Origin: Microlunatus soli
Lineage (GTDB): Bacteria > Actinomycetota > Actinomycetes > Propionibacteriales > Propionibacteriaceae
Assembly: GCF_900105385.1 (NCBI RefSeq)
Contig: NZ_LT629772.1
Coordinates: forward strand, 4,712,001 to 4,776,000
Direction of reading: 5' to 3'
Length of the DNA: 64,000 nt
The notes beneath the pieces are model-generated. The model did not search any database. It saw only the letters and a program-made list of their open reading frames with translations, and was not told where the DNA came from. The stretch's first letter is position 1. The number at the start of each line of letters is the position of its first letter. Below are positions 10,084-18,051 of this stretch, one piece after another. The translations under genes were made by a program, and so were the position numbers.

Positions 10084-11409
10084 GTGCAGGAATCGCAGGA
10101 TCCACGCGAGGCAGGAACCGCGGGACCCCAATCCGCTGACACCGAACACCCGACACAGCCGGACGGACAGCCGCCGCAACCCGACTCGTCCTACGGACGA
10201 CCTGCCGATCGGCCGTCGGCCCAACCGGACGGCAACCCGTTCGTCCGCCCCACGCAGGCGCTGTACGACCCGGCCACCGATGGACACTCCGGTGCCACTT
10301 TCGTGGTGCCGCCAGAACCGTCCGGCACAGCTGAGCCGAGTGCGCCCGAATCGAATGCATCCGAATCGAGTGCACCCGTGCAGAACCCACCGGGGCAGCA
10401 GAGCGGGACCGGAACCGATCGGACTCCCGAGGACCCCGGCTCGCGCGAGCCCCAGCCGCCCCAGCAGCAGGATCCGGTGGCACGACAGGCCGAGGAACCG
10501 CAGCCGCCGGGTCAGCACCCGGCGGGCAGTGACTCCGACGGCGGTTTGTTCCCGCAACCGGCGGAGCCCGAGTTGGGACCGACGGGTCGGCCCTGGCCGG
10601 AGCTGCCGACCGACTTTCCGCCACCGACCGGCGGCAAGGCGATGATCATCGCGATGTGTAACCAGAAGGGCGGCGTCGGCAAGACCACGACGACGATCAA
10701 TCTGGGTGCCTCGTTGGTCGAACTCGGCCGCAAGGTGCTGTTGGTCGACTTCGATCCGCAGGGGTCGTTGTCGGTCGGGCTCGGGGTCAATCCGCACAAT
10801 CTCGAGGTCAGTGTCTACAACCTGTTGCTCGGACGCGACGTCACCCCCGACGAGGTGATCGAACCGACCTCGGTGGACGGGATGGACATCCTGCCCAGCA
10901 ACATCGACCTGTCCGCTGCCGAGCTGCAACTGGTGTCCGAGGTCGCTCGCGAGCAGACCCTGCTGCGGGTGTTGGAGAAGGTCCGCGGCGACTACGACGT
11001 GATCTTGGTCGACTGCGCGCCGTCGTTGGGGCTGCTGACGATCAACGCCCTGACCGCGGCGGACAAGGTGCTGGTCCCGTTGGAGTGCGAGTTCTTCGCC
11101 CTGCGGGGGGTCGCGCTGTTGACCGACACGATCGAGAAGGTGCAGGAGCGGCTCAACCCCGACCTGGACATGCTCGGCATCCTGGGCACCATGTACGACC
11201 CGCGGACCCTGCACAGTCGCGAGGTGTTGGAACGGGTGGTGCAGGCCTTCGGTGACACCGTGTTCCACACGGTCATCCGGCGCACGATCAAATTTCCCGA
11301 GACCACCGTCGCCGGTGAACCGATCACCACCTACGCGTCCGACTCGCCCGGTGCCGGCGCCTACCGGATGCTCGCCCGAGAGGTACTCGCGCGATGCCTC
11401 GTCGGGTAA
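10084..11409 (+). CDS. parA: ParA/Soj-family ATPase with long disordered N-terminus
   Basis: Deviant Walker ATPase of 441 residues. The first 180 or so residues are Pro/Gln/Glu/Ser-rich and disordered. The ATPase domain then begins KAMIIAMCNQKGGVGKTTTT with Walker A, switch I near LVDFDPQGSLSVGLG and Walker B near DVILVDCAPSLGLLTINA. It corresponds by order to the ParA homologue beside scpA in mycobacteria, which is distinct from the origin-proximal ParA of parABS. GTG 10084 is preceded by AGGAGG at 10074-10079; the frame continues upstream without a better start. The next gene begins inside its last 16 bases. Probable role in nucleoid or SMC-linked segregation; the cargo is unknown. Confidence 0.9.
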   Translation: MQESQDPREAGTAGPQSADTEHPTQPDGQPPQPDSSYGRPADRPSAQPDGNPFVRPTQALYDPATDGHSGATFVVPPEPSGTAEPSAPESNASESSAPVQNPPGQQSGTGTDRTPEDPGSREPQPPQQQDPVARQAEEPQPPGQHPAGSDSDGGLFPQPAEPELGPTGRPWPELPTDFPPPTGGKAMIIAMCNQKGGVGKTTTTINLGASLVELGRKVLLVDFDPQGSLSVGLGVNPHNLEVSVYNLLLGRDVTPDEVIEPTSVDGMDILPSNIDLSAAELQLVSEVAREQTLLRVLEKVRGDYDVILVDCAPSLGLLTINALTAADKVLVPLECEFFALRGVALLTDTIEKVQERLNPDLDMLGILGTMYDPRTLHSREVLERVVQAFGDTVFHTVIRRTIKFPETTVAGEPITTYASDSPGAGAYRMLAREVLARCLVG

Positions 11410-11972
11410 GCCTTCCCGGGGCGGCCGAACTCTTCCGTACCACGCCGGCGGAGCGTCGTTCCGGTCGCCGAGACGACGAACGGGTCGACGAACGGGTCGC
11501 CGACGCCGAGCCCGAACGCGCACCGGTCGAGGCCGACCGATCTGGTCAGCCCGCGAATTCGGTGCAGGTCGGGAACCCGGGGCAGGCCGAGGGCCGTCAG
11601 GATGCCGGCGGGCGACAGCAGCCGGAGCCCCGGCCGACGGCCGCAGAATCCCCGCCCGATGAATCCCCGTCCGATGAATCCCCGTCCGAGTCCGGCCCCG
11701 CAACATCGCCGGCACGGTCGCCGATCACCCCCGAGCAGCGAACCGGTCGCCGCTCGGGCAGTGGACGGGTCCGACACGACGAGAAGATCACCGTCTACGT
11801 CAGCAATGACGAGTTGCTGGATCTCGAACGCGCCCGGCTGTCGTTGCGGGCGGAGCACCGGATGGCGGTCGACCGCGGTCGGATCGTCCGGGCAGCGTTG
11901 GCGATGGCGCTCGGCGACCTGGCCGAGCGAGGCCCCGAATCCGAGCTCGTCCGAAGGTTGTCCCAACCGTGA
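11394..11972 (+). CDS. Ribbon-helix-helix-like protein between ParA and ScpA
   Basis: Protein of 192 residues whose first 120 or so are low complexity, with an Asp-Glu-Ser-Pro repeat encoded by a 15-bp DNA repeat near 11655-11694. The C-terminal 60 residues look folded: one strand (EKITVYVS), a helix (DELLDLERARLSLRAEH) and a second helix (RGRIVRAALAMALGDLAE), the pattern of a ribbon-helix-helix DNA-binding domain. It overlaps parA by 16 bp and scpA by 4 bp, so it is firmly part of the operon. RHH proteins act as centromere-binding partners of ParA in plasmid systems, which makes a ParA-partner role attractive. I do not recognise a named family. Confidence 0.7.
   Translation: MPRRVSLPGAAELFRTTPAERRSGRRDDERVDERVADAEPERAPVEADRSGQPANSVQVGNPGQAEGRQDAGGRQQPEPRPTAAESPPDESPSDESPSESGPATSPARSPITPEQRTGRRSGSGRVRHDEKITVYVSNDELLDLERARLSLRAEHRMAVDRGRIVRAALAMALGDLAERGPESELVRRLSQP
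11655..11694 (+). repeat. 15-bp tandem repeat in the RHH-like gene
   Basis: About 2.6 copies of a 15-bp unit with core GATGAATCCCC, encoding repeated SPxDE pentapeptides in frame. Confidence 0.85.
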
Positions 11973-12949
11973 CGGCTTCCAGTGGCCCGATGCAGGACGA
12001 CCCCGACCAGATCGACCTGCAGCCGAACGACGCGGGCCAGAACGCTTCGGGCCAGGAGGTTTCGGGCCAGGAGGTTTCGGGTCAGCTCGAGATCGATGAG
12101 GGCGACAACGGTCGGACCGACGGCGGCTTCAGCGTCCGGTTGACCAACTTCGAGGGCCCGTTCGACCTGTTGCTGCAGTTGATCTCCAAGCACAAGCTGG
12201 ACATCACCGAGGTGGCCCTGTCCCGGGTGACCGACGAATTCATCGCCCACATCAAGGCCGCCGGCGACGACTGGGACCTGGAACAGACCAGCCAGTTCAT
12301 CGTGGTCGCAGCCACGCTGCTGGATCTGAAGGCCGCCCGGCTGCTGCCCAGCGGTGAGGTCACCGATCCCGAGGACCTGGCGCTGCTGGAGGCCCGGGAC
12401 CTGCTGTTCGCCCGGCTGCTGCAGTATCGCGCCTTCAAGCAGATCGCCGCCGGCTTCGGCGAACAACTGGAGGTCCAGGCCCGGCGGCGGCCACGCACCG
12501 CCGGCCTGGAGGACTGGCTGACCAAGCTGCTGCCCGAGATCACCATCAAGATCAGCCTCGAACGGTTCGCCGAGCTCGCCGCCCGGGCGATGACGCCGAA
12601 GCAGGCCGATGTCGTGTCGCTGGCCCACCTGCACAGCCCGGCGGTCACCGTTCGCGAACAGGGCGGCATCATCGTCGACCGGCTGAAGATCACCGGGCAG
12701 CTCACCTTCGCCGAGCTGACCAAGGATTCCCCGGATCGGATCACCACCGTCTGCCGGTTCCTGGCGTTGCTGGAACTGTTCCGGGAGAAGGCGATCAGCT
12801 TCGAACAGCCGACCCCCTTGGATGCGCTGACCATCCGGTGGACCGGAAGCGCCGATCAACAGGTCACGATCTCCGACGAGTTCGACACGCCACCTGAGCA
12901 ACCGGACGATGATGACAGCACCACCGAGAACGAAGGCAGCGATGACTGA
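11969..12949 (+). CDS. scpA: Segregation and condensation protein A (kleisin)
   Basis: Kleisin subunit of the SMC-ScpAB condensin that organises the chromosome and helps separate sister origins. After about 40 disordered residues the conserved N-terminal helix pair starts at FSVRLTNFEGPFDLLLQL, followed by SKHKLDITEVALSRVTDEF. The C-terminal winged helix that docks on the SMC head contains TVCRFLALLELFREKAISFE. Length (326) is somewhat above the usual 250-280 because of both tails. The GTG start overlaps the previous stop (GTGA). The N-terminal tail includes a 15-bp repeat (12046-12085) encoding SGQEV units. No smc gene is in the window. Confidence 0.95.
   Translation: MTASSGPMQDDPDQIDLQPNDAGQNASGQEVSGQEVSGQLEIDEGDNGRTDGGFSVRLTNFEGPFDLLLQLISKHKLDITEVALSRVTDEFIAHIKAAGDDWDLEQTSQFIVVAATLLDLKAARLLPSGEVTDPEDLALLEARDLLFARLLQYRAFKQIAAGFGEQLEVQARRRPRTAGLEDWLTKLLPEITIKISLERFAELAARAMTPKQADVVSLAHLHSPAVTVREQGGIIVDRLKITGQLTFAELTKDSPDRITTVCRFLALLELFREKAISFEQPTPLDALTIRWTGSADQQVTISDEFDTPPEQPDDDDSTTENEGSDD
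12046..12085 (+). repeat. 15-bp tandem repeat in scpA N-terminus
   Basis: Two perfect copies (12046-12060, 12061-12075) and a partial third of a 15-bp unit; translated as repeated SGQEV. Confidence 0.9.
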
Positions 12950-14003
12950 CCAGTACGACGAGGACATCACCGAGGAACGGGACCCTGCCCTTCGACAGGC
13001 TCAGGGCCCTGGTGACGTCGCTGCCGAGGTCCCAGATGAGGTGCCGACCGAGGAACCGGGCGAGGTGCCGACCGAGGAATCCGACAGGGTGCCCACCGAG
13101 GAGTCGGTCGAGACGCCGACCGAAGGATCCGACGGAGCTCCCGCTGAGCGGCCCGACGTGCCTGCGTCGGAGAACCCTGCGCCGGACGAAGGGACCGAAG
13201 CCGACGACGCATCCCGGCCCGAGGAACCGATGATCGCCGCGGAGCCGACGCGGACGCCGGAGGAGTTGCAGAGCGCGCTGGAAGCCCTGCTGCTGGTCGC
13301 CGACGAGCCGATCAGCGAGACGGCGCTGGCGGCGACGCTGAACACGCCGACCGCCGACGTCACCGAAGCGCTGGGCGAGCTGGTCCGGTTCTACGACGAG
13401 ACCGGTCGCGGGTTCGAGCTGCGCGCTGTCGCCGGCGGCTGGCGCTACTACACCCGGGAGCAACACGCCGAACTGCTCAGCGGCTACGTGCTGGAAGGTC
13501 AGCACGCCAAACTGTCGCAGGCTGCGTTGGAGACGCTGGCCGTGATCGCGTATCTGCAGCCGGTCTCCCGTTCCCGGGTCTCCGGGGTGCGCGGGGTCAG
13601 CGTCGACGGTGTGATGCGGACACTGCTGACCCGCGACCTGATCACCGAGATCGGGTCGGAGGACTCCGGAGCGACGCTGTTCGCCACCACCGACTACTTC
13701 CTGGAGCGGATGGGCCTGCAGTCGCTGGACGAGCTGCCCGAGATCGCGCCGTACCTGCCGGAAGCCACCGAGCTGGAGGCGGAGTTGGGTCAGCTGGCCG
13801 TGGTCCCCGATCCGGAGCCGTCGGCGGACAACGATGCGCTGCCCGACGAGCCGGAACTCGGCCTGGCCCCGGATGACCTGGCCCCGGATGACCTGGACCA
13901 GGACGGCGTGGACCAGGACGGCGTGGACCAGGACGGCGTGGACCAGGAGAGCAGCGTGGACCAGGGAGACGCCGTTGATCAGGACGAGGAGAATCGGGCG
14001 TGA
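12942..14003 (+). CDS. scpB: Segregation and condensation protein B
   Basis: ScpB (353 residues) dimerises through winged helices and binds the ScpA linker in the SMC complex. The conserved core begins at TPEELQSALEALLLVADEPI and includes GWRYYTREQHAELL, LSQAALETLAVIAYLQPVSR and RGVSVDGVMRTLLTRDLI. The core is flanked by an acidic 100-residue N-terminal tail made of EVPTEE-like repeats and a C-terminal DQDGV repeat. Residues around 16-22 (ALRQAQGP) are encoded by an inserted REP-type palindrome. ATG 12942 overlaps the scpA stop by 8 bp; the next gene overlaps its stop by 4 bp. Tails are unlikely to be needed for the core function. Confidence 0.94.
   Translation: MTDQYDEDITEERDPALRQAQGPGDVAAEVPDEVPTEEPGEVPTEESDRVPTEESVETPTEGSDGAPAERPDVPASENPAPDEGTEADDASRPEEPMIAAEPTRTPEELQSALEALLLVADEPISETALAATLNTPTADVTEALGELVRFYDETGRGFELRAVAGGWRYYTREQHAELLSGYVLEGQHAKLSQAALETLAVIAYLQPVSRSRVSGVRGVSVDGVMRTLLTRDLITEIGSEDSGATLFATTDYFLERMGLQSLDELPEIAPYLPEATELEAELGQLAVVPDPEPSADNDALPDEPELGLAPDDLAPDDLDQDGVDQDGVDQDGVDQESSVDQGDAVDQDEENRA
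12987..13007 (+). repeat. REP-type palindrome (CCTTCGACAGGCTCAGG family) inside scpB
   Basis: 21-bp interrupted palindrome with arms GCCCT/AGGGC and core TTCGACAGGCTCA. It is the reverse complement, with one mismatch, of the copy at 16234-16254. Read in frame it gives ALRQAQG. This short palindrome recurs in many GC-rich bacterial genomes. Confidence 0.85.
13863..13940 (+). repeat. Two adjacent 15-bp tandem repeats in scpB 3' end
   Basis: Two copies of CTGGCCCCGGATGAC (13863-13892) and three perfect copies of GACCAGGACGGCGTG (13896-13940) encode LAPDD and DQDGV pentapeptides in the acidic C-terminal tail. Confidence 0.92.
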
Positions 14004-14755
14004 CCGACAACGGTGAGGCCGGTCGGGACGCCGAGGGCGTCCGGCTGCAGAAGGTGCTCGCTGCCGCCGGGATCGCCTCCCGACGGGGCAGCGAGGAGCT
14101 GATCGCGCAGGGTCGGGTCGAGGTGAACGGCAAGATCGTCACCGTCCAGGGGATGCGGGTCAACCCCGACACCGACGCGATCCGGGTCGACGGCAAACGC
14201 ATCCCGCCGCCCCGCCGACACGTCTACCTGGTCTTCAACAAGCCGCGCGGCGTGGTGTCGACGATGGACGATCCGGAGGGTCGACCGACACTGGCGCAGT
14301 ATCTGGAGGGTCGCAAGGAACGGCTCTTCCACGTCGGCCGGCTGGATGCCGACACCGAGGGCCTGCTGATCCTGACCAACGACGGCGAGTTCGCCCACCG
14401 GCTGGCCCATCCGTCCTACGAGGTGCCGAAAACCTATGTCGCCGAGGTGGTCGGCAGCGTGGATCGGGCCACCTTGAGCAAGCTGCGCAAACCGTTGACC
14501 CTGGAAGACGGACCGGTACGCGCCGAGGACGTACGCCTGGTATCGGCCACCGCGGAACGTAGCATGGTCACCATTACCTTGCACGAAGGGAGAAACCGCA
14601 TCGTGCGACGCATGCTGGATGCCGTCGGTCACCCGGTCAGACGGCTGTCCCGGGTCTCGATCGGCCCGGTCAAGTTGGGCAACCTGCGGCCCGGGGAACT
14701 CCGCGAACTCGAATCCGACGAGCTGGGCAAGCTGCTCGATCTGATCGAGCGGTAA
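14000..14755 (+). CDS. rluB: 23S rRNA pseudouridine synthase, RluB/RsuA family
   Basis: Converts a specific rRNA uridine to pseudouridine; by gene order (directly after scpB) it corresponds to the RluB-type enzyme modifying the peptidyl-transferase region of 23S rRNA. An N-terminal S4 RNA-binding domain is visible ([20 protein letters not shown]). The catalytic domain has the active-site Asp in [17 protein letters not shown], then [18 protein letters not shown] and [18 protein letters not shown]. At 251 residues it has the family length without extensions. Its GTG start overlaps the scpB stop (GTGA). In mycobacteria cmk and der come next, but here pafA follows after 13 bp. Confidence 0.93.
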   Translation: MTDNGEAGRDAEGVRLQKVLAAAGIASRRGSEELIAQGRVEVNGKIVTVQGMRVNPDTDAIRVDGKRIPPPRRHVYLVFNKPRGVVSTMDDPEGRPTLAQYLEGRKERLFHVGRLDADTEGLLILTNDGEFAHRLAHPSYEVPKTYVAEVVGSVDRATLSKLRKPLTLEDGPVRAEDVRLVSATAERSMVTITLHEGRNRIVRRMLDAVGHPVRRLSRVSIGPVKLGNLRPGELRELESDELGKLLDLIER

Positions 14756-14768
14756 CCGGGACATCCAG

Positions 14769-16139
14769 ATGGATCGACGGATCTTCGGTCTGGAGACCGA
14801 GTACGGCGTCGCCTGCACCTCCGGCGGGAGCCGGCGGCTGACCCCCGACGAGGTGGCGCGCTACCTGTTCCGACGGGTGGTCACTTGGGGCCGGTCGAGC
14901 AATGTCTTCCTGCGCAACGGTTCCCGGATCTACCTCGACGTCGGCTCGCACCCCGAGTACGCGACCGCCGAGTGTGACAACCTGACCGAGCTGATCGCCC
15001 ATGACAAGGCCGGCGAACGGATCCTGGAGGATCTGATCATCGACGCCGAACAGCGGCTGGCCGCCGAGGGCATCACCGGCGACATCTACCTGTTCAAGAA
15101 CAACACCGACAGCCACGGGAACTCCTACGGCTGCCACGAGAACTACCTGATCAGCCGGATCGGCGACTTCTCCAAGATCACCGACGTGCTGGTGCCGTTC
15201 CTGGTCTCCCGGCAGCTGATCTGCGGTGCCGGCAAGGTGCTGACCACCGTACGGGGAGCGGAGTATTCGGTCTCCCAGCGGGCCGAGCACATCTGGGAAT
15301 CGGTCTCCAGCGCCACCACCCGGTCCCGTCCGATCATCAACACCCGCGACGAGCCGCACGCCGACCCGGAACGTTACCGCCGGCTGCACGTGATCGTCGG
15401 CGACTCCAACATGAGCGAGGCCACCACCCTGCTCAAGGTCGGGGCGACCGAGCTGGTGCTGCGACTGGTCGAGGCCGGCGTGCCGATGCGCGACCTGACC
15501 TGTGAGAACCCGATCCGGGCGATCCGCGACATCAGCCGGGACCGGACCGGCCGGGTCCAGGTGGCGTTGGCCAACGGCCGCAAGATCAGCGCTCTGGACC
15601 TGCAACGCGCCTACCTGGAGAAGGTGTCGGAATTCGTCTCCGCCCGCGGTCTGGAAACCACCACCACGATGCGGGTGCTTGATCTGTGGGAGCGGGCGAT
15701 CCGGGCGATCGAGGAGGACAAGCTGTCCTTGATCGACACCGAGATCGACTGGGCGATCAAGCTCAAGCTGCTGGACGCGTACTCCACCAAGCACGGGCTG
15801 AGCTTTGCCGACCCGCGGATCGCGCAGCTGGATCTGGCCTATCACGACATCCGCCGCGGGCGGGGTGTGTTCAGCATGCTGGAGCGGCGCGGTTCTGCGG
15901 TCCGGGTGACCACCGACCCGGCCATCTTCCGGGCCAAGTCGGTGCCGCCGCAGACCACCCGGGCCAAGCTGCGCGGCGACTTCATCCGACGCGCCCAGGA
16001 GGGGCGCAACGACTACACCGTCGATTGGGTGCACCTGAAACTGAACGATCAGGCGCAGCGGACCGTTCTCTGCAAGGACCCGTTCGCATCCTCCGACGAA
16101 CGCGTCGATCGGCTGATCGCCAGCATGCACAAGTCATGA
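14769..16139 (+). CDS. pafA: Pup--protein ligase PafA
   Basis: Attaches the prokaryotic ubiquitin-like protein Pup to substrate lysines using ATP. At 456 residues it matches PafA rather than the deamidase Dop, since I see no Dop-type loop insertion. The N-terminus [10 protein letters not shown] supplies metal-binding Glu9 and Glu11, and Asp57 sits in [17 protein letters not shown]. Other conserved stretches are [39 protein letters not shown] and [20 protein letters not shown] near the end. Proteasome core genes, pup, dop and mpa are not beside it; rluB lies 13 bp upstream. A direct repeat duplicates its last bases and stop codon (16133-16167). Confidence 0.96.
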   Translation: MDRRIFGLETEYGVACTSGGSRRLTPDEVARYLFRRVVTWGRSSNVFLRNGSRIYLDVGSHPEYATAECDNLTELIAHDKAGERILEDLIIDAEQRLAAEGITGDIYLFKNNTDSHGNSYGCHENYLISRIGDFSKITDVLVPFLVSRQLICGAGKVLTTVRGAEYSVSQRAEHIWESVSSATTRSRPIINTRDEPHADPERYRRLHVIVGDSNMSEATTLLKVGATELVLRLVEAGVPMRDLTCENPIRAIRDISRDRTGRVQVALANGRKISALDLQRAYLEKVSEFVSARGLETTTTMRVLDLWERAIRAIEEDKLSLIDTEIDWAIKLKLLDAYSTKHGLSFADPRIAQLDLAYHDIRRGRGVFSMLERRGSAVRVTTDPAIFRAKSVPPQTTRAKLRGDFIRRAQEGRNDYTVDWVHLKLNDQAQRTVLCKDPFASSDERVDRLIASMHKS

Positions 16140-16167
16140 GCACGGGGGCGTGTCATGAGCACGGGGG
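16133..16167 (+). repeat. 16-bp direct repeat spanning the pafA stop codon
   Basis: GTCATGAGCACGGGGG occurs at 16133-16148 and 16152-16167 (19-bp period). The first copy contains the pafA TGA. Confidence 0.92.
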
Positions 16168-16233
16168 ACGACCCCCTTGGGCCCCCGGGCGTGGTTGCTT
16201 CGGGCGTGCTCGCTCGTGCAGGAGGGGAGTGGA

Positions 16234-16254
16234 GCCCTGAGCTTGTCGAAGGGC
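16234..16254 (+). repeat. REP-type palindrome between pafA and the FKBP gene
   Basis: 21-bp palindrome GCCCT-GAGCTTGTCGA-AGGGC, second of three copies in the window (others 12987-13007 and 21692-21712). Confidence 0.85.
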
Positions 16255-16279
16255 TGTGAAGGTGGGCTCGGGGAGCAGG

Positions 16280-16285
16280 TAGGGT
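16280..16285 (+). promoter_or_regulatory. -10 box candidate (TAGGGT) for the FKBP gene
   Basis: TAGGGT 27 bp before GTG 16313; leaves room for the GAGGA ribosome-binding site at 16300-16304. Confidence 0.4.
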
Positions 16286-16312
16286 CTGGTCCGGATCCCG
16301 AGGAACTACGAA

Positions 16313-17389
16313 GTGAGGCCTAAGCGCGTGAGAACGCTGACAACCCCGACCCGACCGCGTCAGCTGGCAAAACTGTTGGTCACCGCCGCGGTCGCCGCGA
16401 GCCTGACGGTCTTGGGGGCCTGTGGCAAGGACGATCCCGCACCGAAGGGCAGTCCCAGCGCGTCGGCCAAGCCGACCAGCTCCGCAACCAAAGCCTCGCC
16501 CAGCGCCAGCCCGTCGGCGTCGGTCAAGCCGTCGAGCAACCTCGACGGGATCACCGTCAAGGGCGACTACGGCGACAAGCCGACGATCTCCTTCAAGCAC
16601 CCGTGGGCGATCAACAAGACCCAGTCCAAGGTGCTGAAGAAGGGTTCCGGCGAAGAGGTCCTGGAGTCCGGGTCGGTGACGGTGAACTACGTCGGCGTCG
16701 ATGGCCGGACCGGCAAGACGTTCGACAGCTCGTTCGCCAACGGCAAGCCGGTGTCGTTCCCGATGAACGGTGTGATCGCCGGCTTCAAGACCGGCCTGGT
16801 CGGCAAGCATGTCGGTGATCGGGTGCTGATCGCGATGACCGGACCGGACGGGTACGACTCATCGGGCGGCAACCCGCAGGCCGGGATCAACGTCGGCGAC
16901 AGCCTGATCTTCGTGGTCGACATCGAGGCGACCACGCTGAAGAGCGCCGAAGGCAAGGAGAACAAGCCGAAGAGCGGTCTGCCGACGGTGGCGATGAAGG
17001 ACGACAAACCGACCGTCACGATCCCGAAGAGCGATCCGCCGACCAAGACCACGGTCGAGCCGCTGATCACCGGCACCGGCGCCAAGGTCGCCTCCACCGA
17101 CAATGTCACCACCCGTTCGGTGACCGTGTTGTGGAAGAACGGCAAGGTCGTCGACGACAGCTGGGCCAAGCCGTTCGCCCCGCAGCAGGATCCGAGTACC
17201 GGCGCCTTCGTGCCGGAACGTAACAAGGCGATGCAGAAGGCGATGGTCGGGCAGACCGTCGGCAGTCGGGTGGTGATGGTGTTCCCGCCGAAGACCGCCT
17301 ACAAGTACGAGGACAGGACCCAGGGGATCGGTCCCGACGACACCGTGGTGATGGTGGTCGACATCCTGTTCTCCCAAGCAGGTCAGTGA
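16313..17389 (+). CDS. FKBP-type peptidyl-prolyl isomerase lipoprotein, two FKBP domains
   Basis: Secreted, lipid-anchored proline isomerase of 358 residues. A signal peptide (KLLVTAAVAASLTVLGAC) ends in the lipobox LGAC, followed by a Ser/Ala/Lys-rich linker. FKBP domain one spans about residues 95-200 (SVTVNYVGVDGRTGKTFDSS, VIAGFKTGLVGKHVGDRVL, GYDSSGG). A second, more diverged FKBP domain spans about 240-355 (NVTTRSVTVLWKNGKVVDDS, VGSRVVMVFPP). A single- or double-domain FKBP gene beside pafA and pafBC is common in actinobacteria. GTG 16313 and GTG 16328 are equally plausible starts, each with a ribosome-binding site about 9 bp upstream. Confidence 0.93.
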   Translation: MRPKRVRTLTTPTRPRQLAKLLVTAAVAASLTVLGACGKDDPAPKGSPSASAKPTSSATKASPSASPSASVKPSSNLDGITVKGDYGDKPTISFKHPWAINKTQSKVLKKGSGEEVLESGSVTVNYVGVDGRTGKTFDSSFANGKPVSFPMNGVIAGFKTGLVGKHVGDRVLIAMTGPDGYDSSGGNPQAGINVGDSLIFVVDIEATTLKSAEGKENKPKSGLPTVAMKDDKPTVTIPKSDPPTKTTVEPLITGTGAKVASTDNVTTRSVTVLWKNGKVVDDSWAKPFAPQQDPSTGAFVPERNKAMQKAMVGQTVGSRVVMVFPPKTAYKYEDRTQGIGPDDTVVMVVDILFSQAGQ

Positions 17390-17408
17390 TCTCGGCCCTT
17401 CAGCGAGC

Positions 17409-17993
17409 TCAGCGATCGAGCGCGGCCAGGAACTGCAGCGACCGGTCGGTCAGCAGCCGAGTGGCCTGCTGGTCGTAGGCCGCCAGCGAGGAGTCGGCAA
17501 ACAGGTGCCGGTCGCCGGGGTAGAGGAACAACTCCGCCTGCTGCGTCGACGCCACCAGTGCCCGCGCGGCATCAAGATCACCGCCGGGCTCGGCAAACAG
17601 GGGATCGGCTTCCATCCCGTGCACCTGGACCGGAACGTCCTCCGGCCAGCGGTCGCCGAACTCGGTGACCGGGACACAGCTGTGGAACAGCAACGCCGCG
17701 CGGGCACCGGGACGGGTCTGGGCCAGTTCCTGTGCCGGCATCCCGCCGAGCGAGAATCCCGCGTACACCAACTCGCCGCCGACGGCATCGGCGGCAGCGA
17801 GGCCACGTTCGCCGATCACGTCGAAGCCGGTCTCCCGCGCGTAGCCGATACCGCTGTCCAGATCGGCGAAGGTCTGCCCCTGGTACAGGTCGGGGGTATG
17901 CACCGTGTGTCCGGCGGACCGGAGCGTGTCGGCGAAGGCAACCACCCCCGCCGTCAAACCCTGAGCGTGATGAAACAGAACGATGTCGGCCAT
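17409..17993 (-). CDS. Dienelactone hydrolase family alpha/beta hydrolase
   Basis: Alpha/beta-hydrolase of 194 residues in the dienelactone hydrolase family; small-molecule ester or lactone substrate unknown. The nucleophile elbow is GFSLGG (a Ser, where classical dienelactone hydrolase has Cys). The acid is probably in HGMEADPLF, and the catalytic His is in YPGDRHLFADSS. Start at ATG 17993; four upstream residues in the longer frame are not needed. It is divergent from an ArsR-like regulator 58 bp away, a typical regulator-target pair. The interval contains AATATTTCGAACGTTC, with the perfect palindrome GAACGTTC at 18021-18028, a possible operator. Confidence 0.87.
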   Translation of the reverse strand: MADIVLFHHAQGLTAGVVAFADTLRSAGHTVHTPDLYQGQTFADLDSGIGYARETGFDVIGERGLAAADAVGGELVYAGFSLGGMPAQELAQTRPGARAALLFHSCVPVTEFGDRWPEDVPVQVHGMEADPLFAEPGGDLDAARALVASTQQAELFLYPGDRHLFADSSLAAYDQQATRLLTDRSLQFLAALDR

Positions 17994-18036
17994 GACCGCC
18001 CCCAATGATCCAAATATTTCGAACGTTCTGCGATGT

Positions 18037-18042
18037 TAGTCT
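18037..18042 (+). promoter_or_regulatory. -10 box (TAGTCT), near-leaderless promoter
   Basis: TAGTCT ends 9 bp before the ATG at 18052; no ribosome-binding site is visible between them. Confidence 0.4.
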
Positions 18043-18051
18043 GATCCGGCT

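Noticed and set aside
9691-11715. 674-codon minus-strand frame opposite parA
   Set aside because: Low-complexity shadow of the parA and RHH-like genes, overlapping both completely.
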